From the IMG/VR virus record IMGVR_UViG_3300037264_004101, positions 1 to 55,265 of that record: a stretch of 55,265 nucleotides of DNA. One strand, given 5' to 3'. Below, piece after piece: positions 8,362 through 12,992 of the stretch. Under the pieces are notes generated by a model. It saw only the letters and a list, made by a program, of their open reading frames with translations. It made no database searches and was not told the origin of the DNA. Position numbers and translations under genes: made by a program. Within the stretch, counting starts at the first letter, position 1; each line of letters begins with the position of its first letter. Source of the DNA: a virus.

Positions 8362-8378
8362 GATGCCTCCAGAAAGAG

Positions 8379-8411
8379 TGTACCTATACAGTAAGGTACA
8401 TTGCGTGTAAA
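8379..8411 (-). promoter_or_regulatory. Promoter with overlapping palindromic operator
   Basis: On the minus strand, TTTACA (8411-8406), a 17-bp spacer and TATAGG (8388-8383) form a sigma70-type promoter for the HTH gene. An inverted repeat, TGTACCT with AGGTACA (8379-8400, 8-nt centre), covers the -10 box, as expected of a repressor site. Confidence 0.6.
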
Positions 8412-8415
8412 GACC

Positions 8416-8679
8416 TCACGGCCGGAGACCCTGCTCATAGACAGCTTGTGCAATCTGCTCCAGCTCCTCGCGCACCTCGGCCAGCCGTAAGACTCGGCTC
8501 CCGTGTTCGCGCCGTGCTTGCTCGAAGGCGCCTTCATCTTGGACGTAATAATCGCGTCCATTAGGGGCTGCTCTCTCGAGCGCATGTTCAGCGGCTCGCA
8601 GCGCTTCCGTTGCATATTGGAGCTGCACGAGAAGCTCCGCCCCGCTCGTACCGTTCAGATGAACCGTCGGTATGCGCAT
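8416..8679 (-). CDS. Small helical phage protein, fourth gene of the ribozyme operon
   Basis: The 87-residue product starts at ATG 8679 with GGGAGAGAG upstream, almost the same leader as the genes starting at 9861 and 10588. It begins MRIPTVHLNGTSGAELL and continues as a helical protein (YATEALRAAEHALERAAPNGRDYY). That opening is recurrent in phage hypothetical proteins encoded near recombination genes. The function is unknown. It follows hammerhead ribozyme 1 and would be the last cistron released by ribozyme cutting. Confidence 0.7.
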   Translation of the reverse strand: MRIPTVHLNGTSGAELLVQLQYATEALRAAEHALERAAPNGRDYYVQDEGAFEQARREHGSRVLRLAEVREELEQIAQAVYEQGLRP

Positions 8680-8696
8680 GACTCTCTCCCTTGGTT

Positions 8697-8769
8697 GCGA
8701 GGAGCGACCTCGGAAAAACCTCATCAGGCCAGGCGCTACCTGGCGACGCGCCGCCGTGGCGCGTTTCGG
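8697..8769 (-). ncRNA. Hammerhead ribozyme 1 (type II, stem II open)
   Basis: The RNA begins two bases after the stop of the 8770-9861 gene. In order it has CC-GAAA (8769-8764), stem III CGCGCC/GGCGCG with loop ACGGC, then U-C (C17 at 8745), stem I GCCAGG-UAGCG-CCUGGC (8744-8728), and CUGAUGA (8727-8721). GG (8720-8719) pairs with the first CC. All invariant core bases of hammerheads are present. Cleavage is predicted between 8745 and 8744. A CGAGG-UCGCU-CCUCG hairpin (8712-8698) follows, before the ribosome site of the next gene. Confidence 0.85.
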
Positions 8770-9861
8770 CTACTGTACGGTCTCAACCTCGCGCCGGCCG
8801 CTGACGAGTTGCCCGGCGAGCTTCTGCAGCTCGAGCTTGCGGTCGGGGTTGTCGACCTTGCCAGCGATCCATGAGAGCGCGTTGCTGGCGCGCCACGTGG
8901 TGTTACCTGCCGGCAAGTTCACGATATCGTCGGATTCGAAAATTTCCTTGGCAGCTTGCAGCTCGCCCTTGAGCAGCTTCTTGGCAATAGCTGAGTTGAT
9001 GTGCTTCCACTCGACCTTGTGCTCGTGCGCCCGTTGGATGCCGGCGCAGAGCTGTTTGATCTTGCGGGGCGCCAGGACCCCGCGCACCACGTCACGCAAG
9101 GCGCTGATGCTGGTCCTGGTATCCAGCTCGTAGGTGCGCTGCGACAGCTCGATGTCCTCTCCCAGCCGGCCGCCGAGGTGCACTTGGGCCAGGGAGTTCT
9201 CCATCGTGGCGCCGTTGAGGCAGGCGACGCGGAGCATGAAGGCTCTCAGAGCGTGAGAGCCCGCACCGAAGTCGCTGTTGTGCCATTCAACCCCGAACGC
9301 CATGACCTCGCCCGGAACTGGCTCGTACACCTGAGGCACGAGGGCCTTGAGCGCCACGCGAGTGTCCGAGCACGTGCCCTCTACGGGAATCGCGCCGACG
9401 GATTGACATTCTTCCGCGAAAGCTTCGAGGAGCGGCCGGCTATCCAGCCGGCGATACCTGTTCGACAGAAAGCCGCGCGCCTGCTCCTGGACCTCACGGA
9501 CCAAGAACCGCGCCGTCGACTGGCCCTGGTGATAGTGGCGGTTCAGCACCTCGGCCGCCAACTCCCCCTGCCAGCCGCCCGCCTCGGCCAGGTCGGCGAG
9601 GTAGGCTCCTGGGATGCCGGCGCGCTGGGCCATCTGCCCCAGCGCGTGCTTGTGCACACCGAGGCGCACGGTGCCGAATCCCAGGCGCAGCTCCTTGTCG
9701 CCCGGCTCGAAGCGCAGCGCCTGGCCACTGAGGACGGTGTCCCGTGGCGCCTCGCGGTGCACGCGGTCGAACAGGTCGAGCGCACTCGTGCGCCCCGTGT
9801 CGATTTTGCTGGCAAGCACCGCCCGTGCTCTACCCGCGGTTTCTTCCGATGGCTGATACAT
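8770..9861 (-). CDS. DUF932-type phage/plasmid protein
   Basis: The 363-residue product matches the DUF932 phage/plasmid-like family in length and in the core segment VQEQARGFLSNRYRRLDSRPLLEAF near residue 135. The family is common in phages and plasmids, and its biochemical role is not settled. The start is ATG 9861 with GGGAGAGAA upstream. The gene is flanked on both sides by hammerhead ribozymes, so it should be expressed from a self-excised single-gene mRNA. Confidence 0.75.
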   Translation of the reverse strand: MYQPSEETAGRARAVLASKIDTGRTSALDLFDRVHREAPRDTVLSGQALRFEPGDKELRLGFGTVRLGVHKHALGQMAQRAGIPGAYLADLAEAGGWQGELAAEVLNRHYHQGQSTARFLVREVQEQARGFLSNRYRRLDSRPLLEAFAEECQSVGAIPVEGTCSDTRVALKALVPQVYEPVPGEVMAFGVEWHNSDFGAGSHALRAFMLRVACLNGATMENSLAQVHLGGRLGEDIELSQRTYELDTRTSISALRDVVRGVLAPRKIKQLCAGIQRAHEHKVEWKHINSAIAKKLLKGELQAAKEIFESDDIVNLPAGNTTWRASNALSWIAGKVDNPDRKLELQKLAGQLVSGRREVETVQ

Positions 9862-9878
9862 GATTCTCTCCCTGGGTT

Positions 9879-9953
9879 GCGAGGAGCTGCCTCGCGTGCC
9901 TCATCAGGCCAGGCGCTACCTGGCGACGCGCGTTTCGGTAACGCGCGTTTCGG
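9879..9953 (-). ncRNA. Hammerhead ribozyme 2 (type II)
   Basis: Directly after the TAA of the 9955-10227 gene come CC-GAAA (9953-9948), stem III CGCGCG/CGCGCG (9947-9942 with 9932-9927, 9-nt loop), U-C (C17 at 9925), stem I GCCAGG-UAGCG-CCUGGC and CUGAUGA-GG (9907-9899). Cleavage is predicted between 9925 and 9924. A following hairpin, GCGAGG-CAGCU-CCUCGC (9895-9879), keeps pairing with different bases from copy 1. Confidence 0.82.
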
Positions 9954-9954
9954 T

Positions 9955-10227
9955 TTACGCCTCGGCGACTTCATCGACCGTGGCTTCATTCTTCTTTGCC
10001 CATTTCTCCAGCGCAGATTCGGAGGCGAACAGGCTGTTGAACTTGCGGCCGGTCGTGCCCTTGGTGCCTTTCGCGCGAATCTTGCCTTGCGGCTTCTTCT
10101 CTTCCTCCTCGGTGTCGTCCTTGGGGGCTTTGTCGCTGAACAGGGTGAGCGCCTTGTGCAGTACCGCCAGGTTCTTCTCCAGCATCTTGATCTCGGCCTT
10201 GAGCGTTTTCACCAGATTTGATTGCAC
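9955..10227 (-). CDS. Small highly charged protein, second gene of the ribozyme operon
   Basis: The 90-residue product starts at GTG 10227 with AGGAGA upstream; reading further upstream runs into ribozyme 3 and is not credible. It has a helical N-terminus (KTLKAEIKMLEKNLAVLHKAL), an acidic then basic low-complexity centre (DDTEEEEKK, KIRAKGTKGTTGRK) and a helical end. The basic stretch suggests nucleic-acid binding. No family was recognised. It lies between ribozymes 3 and 2. Confidence 0.7.
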   Translation of the reverse strand: MQSNLVKTLKAEIKMLEKNLAVLHKALTLFSDKAPKDDTEEEEKKPQGKIRAKGTKGTTGRKFNSLFASESALEKWAKKNEATVDEVAEA

Positions 10228-10245
10228 GGTAGTTCTCCTGTTGAG

Positions 10246-10316
10246 CGAGGAGCGACCTCGGAAAAACCTCATCAGGCCAGGAGCTACCTGGCGACGGGGG
10301 CGGTCCCCCGTTTCGG
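10246..10316 (-). ncRNA. Hammerhead ribozyme 3 (type II)
   Basis: Two bases after the TGA of the 10319-10588 gene come CC-GAAA (10316-10311), stem III CGGGGG/CCCCCG with loop ACCG (10310-10295), U-C (C17 at 10293), stem I GCCAGG-UAGCU-CCUGGC (10292-10276) and CUGAUGA-GG (10275-10267). Stem III differs at most positions from copies 1 and 2 yet is perfectly paired. Cleavage is predicted between 10293 and 10292. The CGAGG-UCGCU-CCUCG hairpin follows (10260-10246). Confidence 0.85.
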
Positions 10317-10318
10317 CG

Positions 10319-10588
10319 TCAACCATTGTCGTATTCAGCACAGTCTGCTGAATGACTGTTGCCAGCCCCGCTCCAGCCCCAGCAGCAGCCGTAGCCGAAA
10401 TCCCACGCAAACCGGTTCGAGGTAATTATCGAGCCATCCTCGAACGTCCATCGAGTATCCCCCTGGGGGCTACGCTCCTTTTTGGCACCCGCATCACTAC
10501 AAGCGGTTCCCAGGCTAACGCCTGTTAGCGATGTGAATCTCTCGCCATCATTGTCAAACATCTCTGCAATTTTCTTCGCCGTGTTCAT
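10319..10588 (-). CDS. Small protein, first gene of the ribozyme operon
   Basis: The 89-residue product starts at ATG 10588 with CAGGGAGAG upstream and a leader of about 30 nt from promoter P1. The N-terminus is helical (NTAKKIAEMFDNDG). The C-terminal half is rich in Trp, Gly and Cys (WDFGYGCCWGWSGAG). It has the look of a small phage host-takeover protein, but no family was recognised. It begins the operon whose three internal junctions are hammerheads. Confidence 0.7.
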   Translation of the reverse strand: MNTAKKIAEMFDNDGERFTSLTGVSLGTACSDAGAKKERSPQGDTRWTFEDGSIITSNRFAWDFGYGCCWGWSGAGNSHSADCAEYDNG

Positions 10589-10617
10589 CGTTCTCTCCCT
10601 GTTTGTTTTGTTGTTCA

Positions 10618-10653
10618 TAATCAAAAGATACTACACACAATGTAGAGAGTCAA
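10618..10653 (-). promoter_or_regulatory. Promoter P1 of the ribozyme operon
   Basis: On the minus strand, TTGACT (10653-10648), a 17-bp spacer and TATCTT (10630-10625) form a strong sigma70-type promoter 30-40 bp before ATG 10588. The spacer contains the near-palindrome CTACA-TTGTG-TGTAG, a possible operator. Confidence 0.7.
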
Positions 10654-10720
10654 GTTTATTTTCACCAAACGTACGATTTTTCACTGCCTCCTTTATATAG
10701 TGCGTATCTACGCGGTTTCC

Positions 10721-10749
10721 CACATACTACATTGAGCGTAACAAGTCAA
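10721..10749 (-). promoter_or_regulatory. Promoter P2, tandem upstream copy
   Basis: TTGACT (10749-10744), a 17-bp spacer and TATGTG (10726-10721) on the minus strand. The end of the spacer (AATGTAG before TATG) resembles that of P1 (TGTGTAG before TATC), which suggests a shared regulator site. Confidence 0.5.
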
Positions 10750-10889
10750 GTCTTTACAGGGAAAGAAGGGGGAAACGCGAGAAGATCGGCGTACAGCTCA
10801 TGTCGCTGAAGTCAAGTCTTTACAGGGAAAGAATAGGGAAACGCGAGGAGGTGGGCGTACGGCTCTTGTCGCTGAAGTCAAGTATATAG
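10745..10889 (-). repeat. 66-bp tandem repeat carrying TTGACT boxes
   Basis: The unit gtcaagtctttacagggaa starts at 10745 and 10811, and its first part recurs at 10877, exactly 66 bp apart. Each unit brings a minus-strand TTGACT box but only a poor -10 (TACGCC). The array may be duplicated promoters that have decayed, or repeated regulator sites. Nothing else that looks like a gene occupies 10589-10901. Confidence 0.7.
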
Positions 10890-10901
10890 CGCTTCGCGAC
10901 G

Positions 10902-11390
10902 CTACTCCTCAACCGCGGCGCCGATTTTCTTGACGCGCCAGAGCGCCAGACCTACGGCGTCGATGACGTTGTGCAGCCGGCTCTTGGCGACGCCGCAATG
11001 AGTGATGTGCTCGCGCTCCTGCGCATCGAGCTGCCTGAGCACCGAGGCGCAGTGCACGTCCTTCGGCCTGGAGCCCTTCCATGCATGAGGCTCGACAAGC
11101 TCGATCACGAATTGTTGCATGAGCGCCTGAGCCACCATACCGGCCGTCACGGCGACTTGGATCAAGTCCGCAGGGTTGCCCTTCCATTGCCGTTGCTGGT
11201 AGACCTTCGGCACTTCGATAATGGCGAACGACGGCCCCCTAGGCTCGAGCTCAGCGACCCACGTGTGCAGACTCCAAGCAAGCTCAGAGCGGCCCTTGTC
11301 GAACTCCCAACCGCAGCGTCGCAGCTTGCCATCTTCCAGAAGCGCCCAACCGAACGAGAGACCTCCAGGGTCGATGCCGATGACGGTCAT
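10902..11390 (-). CDS. RuvC-like Holliday junction resolvase
   Basis: The 162-residue product starts at ATG 11390. It has the RNase H-fold acid set: Asp7 in VIGIDPGG, Glu59 in FAIIEVPK, and Asp144 in HNVIDAVGLALW. RuvC-type enzymes cut four-way DNA junctions with paired nicks. In phages they resolve branched replicative DNA before packaging. Length and motif spacing fit the family. It is the last gene of the replication operon and overlaps the next gene upstream. Confidence 0.85.
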   Translation of the reverse strand: MTVIGIDPGGLSFGWALLEDGKLRRCGWEFDKGRSELAWSLHTWVAELEPRGPSFAIIEVPKVYQQRQWKGNPADLIQVAVTAGMVAQALMQQFVIELVEPHAWKGSRPKDVHCASVLRQLDAQEREHITHCGVAKSRLHNVIDAVGLALWRVKKIGAAVEE

Positions 11391-11548
11391 GGCAGGATCT
11401 TCGCGATGGACACGCAGCGTTTGCAGCGAGGCATTTTCTTCACGACCGCGCCACACGAAGGCCCAGGCTGTCCACACAAAGCCTTCACCCATTGCCCTTC
11501 CACGAAAGCATGAAGCGCTGTTGGGCCAGCGAGCCAGAGCACGGTCAC
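11387..11548 (-). CDS. 53-aa zinc-finger-like protein, copy 1
   Basis: It starts at GTG 11548, overlapping the upstream stop as GTGA, and overlaps the resolvase start. The pattern WLAGPTALHAFVEG..ALCGQPGPSC...CKRC gives one His and four Cys, fitting a small zinc site. Its neighbour at 11545-11706 has the same length and about half the same residues, so they are tandem duplicates. The function is unknown. Confidence 0.65.
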   Translation of the reverse strand: MTVLWLAGPTALHAFVEGQWVKALCGQPGPSCGAVVKKMPRCKRCVSIAKILP

Positions 11549-11706
11549 GGCAGCCTCTTCGCAGCCGCTAAGCAGAGCTTGCAATGCGGCAACGGTTCAC
11601 GAGGCGGCCAGCAAGAGCCTCCCGGCCGGCCGCAAAGACTTTTTTGCCAATGCCCCTGTGCGAAAGCATGCAGTACAGTGCCACCCGCTAGCCAGCAGGG
11701 CCTCAT
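11545..11706 (-). CDS. 53-aa zinc-finger-like protein, copy 2
   Basis: It starts at ATG 11706, overlapping the MazG stop as ATGA. It shows WLAGGTVLHAFAQG..SLCGRPGGSC...CKLC, the same ligand spacing as copy 1, and the same AAK(R/I)LP ending. Small proteins with this His-Cys pattern are widespread in phages and have no assigned role. The copies are directly adjacent, which suggests recent duplication followed by divergence. Confidence 0.65.
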   Translation of the reverse strand: MRPCWLAGGTVLHAFAQGHWQKSLCGRPGGSCWPPREPLPHCKLCLAAAKRLP

Positions 11707-12203
11707 CGCTCTTTCGCTTTCGATCTCTCGACGTCGAAGCCTTGCGGATATCTCTCGCGCAACTTCTGTACGTTCAGCCGGGCGATCTCCGACAGGTCTA
11801 CGTCGAGCATGGCTGTCAACGCCCCTAGATACCAGAGCACGTCTCCAAGCTCGAGCAGAAGCTTGGTTCGCTCCAATGCGTGCCCGTGCCCTAGCCATTT
11901 TTTCACGAGGTCCGCCACCTCCCCCGTCTCGCCCGCGAGACCGAGGGTGGCAATAGCTATGCCCTCAGAAACGCCATGTTTGGCGATCTCCGCAGGGCTG
12001 TGACCCTTGCGGTGCAGCTCTCCCTGTCCACTCACCCACGTCCGTTTTACCTCCTGCTGATATTGGTCGAAGGCGTTTGCCTTCAGAGGTCGTGCGACAA
12101 CTTGCGTTCGCTCTTGCGTTGCGATCTCGCCTTCGCAGCCACACGGCTGGTCAAGCGCCTTGGCCTTGCGGCAGTAAGTGCACAAGATTCGCACCTGCTT
12201 CAC
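11703..12203 (-). CDS. MazG-like nucleotide pyrophosphohydrolase
   Basis: The 166-residue product starts at GTG 12203 (GTGA overlap with the upstream stop). MazG enzymes hydrolyse (d)NTPs or ppGpp-type alarmones. The metal-binding pattern is present: GETGEVADLVKK (Glu92, Glu95) and LLLELGDVLWYLGAL (Glu118, Asp121). The N-terminus adds a four-Cys segment (CTYC...CGC). Residues 61-75 (GELHRKGHSPAEIAK) come from a 49-bp element also found in the polymerase gene and sit in the loop before the catalytic helix. Confidence 0.85.
   Translation of the reverse strand: MKQVRILCTYCRKAKALDQPCGCEGEIATQERTQVVARPLKANAFDQYQQEVKRTWVSGQGELHRKGHSPAEIAKHGVSEGIAIATLGLAGETGEVADLVKKWLGHGHALERTKLLLELGDVLWYLGALTAMLDVDLSEIARLNVQKLRERYPQGFDVERSKAKER
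11977..12025. repeat. 49-bp shared element, copy A (inside mazG-like gene)
   Basis: 47 of 49 bases are identical to 15438-15486. On the coding strand it folds as CCGC-A-AGGG / CCCT-GCGG with loop TCACAG. It is read in the same frame as copy B. Confidence 0.85.
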
Positions 12204-12484
12204 GGTCCACCTATTCCGTTCTGCGACCGGCGCCGCACGCCGACGGTCTCGAAAAGCTCGTTCACCTGCTCGAGCTTGGCCCTCGATTGGATGACCATCA
12301 CCTCGCAATTGGTGGCGCGTGCCTGAGCCTGCTCTAACACCTCGCGCGTGAGCAGCGCCTCCCGCATGGTTGAGTAGGCGAACAGGCCGAACACGAGAGA
12401 CAGCGCCAGCGCCACGAGCAACGTGGTCAGCGTCGCGTAGGCGAACACGCGAGCTGAAATCTCCACGCGCATCGGTGGCGGCAT
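12200..12484 (-). CDS. Single-span membrane protein with coiled coil
   Basis: The product starts at ATG 12484 (GTG 12490, overlapping the upstream stop, is an alternative) and has 94 residues. One clear transmembrane helix, TLTTLLVALALSLVFGLFAY, lies near residues 18-37. It is followed by a helical segment (LLTREVLEQAQARATNCEV). The C-terminus is Arg- and Gly-rich. It could be a membrane anchor or small accessory protein. Its position in the replication operon does not reveal the role. Confidence 0.65.
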   Translation of the reverse strand: MPPPMRVEISARVFAYATLTTLLVALALSLVFGLFAYSTMREALLTREVLEQAQARATNCEVMVIQSRAKLEQVNELFETVGVRRRSQNGIGGP

Positions 12485-12486
12485 GC

Positions 12487-12699
12487 TCACGGCCACGCCC
12501 CATATTTGACCAAGTGCTGAATCGCCGCCGGCCACAAGACAGGGTTGCTTCCGAGGCCGCGCAAGGTCACAACGATTTGCTCCTCGCAGCTCTCGTGCAC
12601 CGAGCCGCGAGGCTCACCAAAGGCTGCCGCAGCTAAGGCGCTGTAGATGCGAATGCCCGTGCTCTTGTCGCAATACGGACAGGGCTTGATCGTGGTCAT
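12487..12699 (-). CDS. Small CPYC zinc-ribbon-like protein
   Basis: The 70-residue product starts at ATG 12699 (ATGA overlap). The N-terminal KPCPYCDKSTG is a classic zinc knuckle, and a further Cys near residue 38 may complete a site. The rest is helical. No family was recognised. It is part of a run of very short overlapping genes between the polymerase and MazG. Confidence 0.65.
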   Translation of the reverse strand: MTTIKPCPYCDKSTGIRIYSALAAAAFGEPRGSVHESCEEQIVVTLRGLGSNPVLWPAAIQHLVKYGAWP

Positions 12700-12992
12700 G
12701 GAGTCGTCCAATGCGCCGGCACGCCCTCGTTTACGTGCAGCTTGAGCCAGCGGTCATACGTGGAATGCACTTCGCCCTTCAGCTTGTCGTAAAGGGCGCA
12801 GGAGTCGCGACAACCCTGAAGCCCGCAAAATTCCCGCCATCGGGCGGAACTCCAGGTCAGAAATTCCCAGGTCTGGAACTCGCGCCCAAGCGCCGCACGA
12901 CACGCAATCCACCGAACGCTGGTCGACGCGTAGCACAACGCCTTCGCCTGCTCCCAGGGGCTTTCGACAGGTGCGGCTTGAGCAAAAGTCAT
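12696..12992 (-). CDS. Small Trp/Cys-rich protein, unknown
   Basis: The 98-residue product starts at ATG 12992, overlapping the polymerase stop as ATGA. It holds eight or more Trp and several Cys, with WREFCGLQGCRDSC in the centre. No known domain was recognised. It is immediately downstream of the polymerase and co-translated with it. Confidence 0.6.
   Translation of the reverse strand: MTFAQAAPVESPWEQAKALCYASTSVRWIACRAALGREFQTWEFLTWSSARWREFCGLQGCRDSCALYDKLKGEVHSTYDRWLKLHVNEGVPAHWTTP

Noticed and set aside
9001-10221. Long open frame on the plus strand opposite the DUF932-type gene
   Set aside because: It runs antisense through a clear gene and two ribozymes, and its composition is that of a shadow frame rich in Arg, Gly and His.
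8697-10316. The three intergenic repeats as a CRISPR array or attachment sites
   Set aside because: Spacing is about 0.3 to 1.2 kb with full genes between, and the base changes preserve hammerhead pairing, so ribozymes explain them better.
10631-10684. A 17-codon leader peptide (GTG 10684) before the ribozyme operon
   Set aside because: The purine-rich site is only two bases from the GTG and the frame runs through promoter P1, so translation is unlikely.
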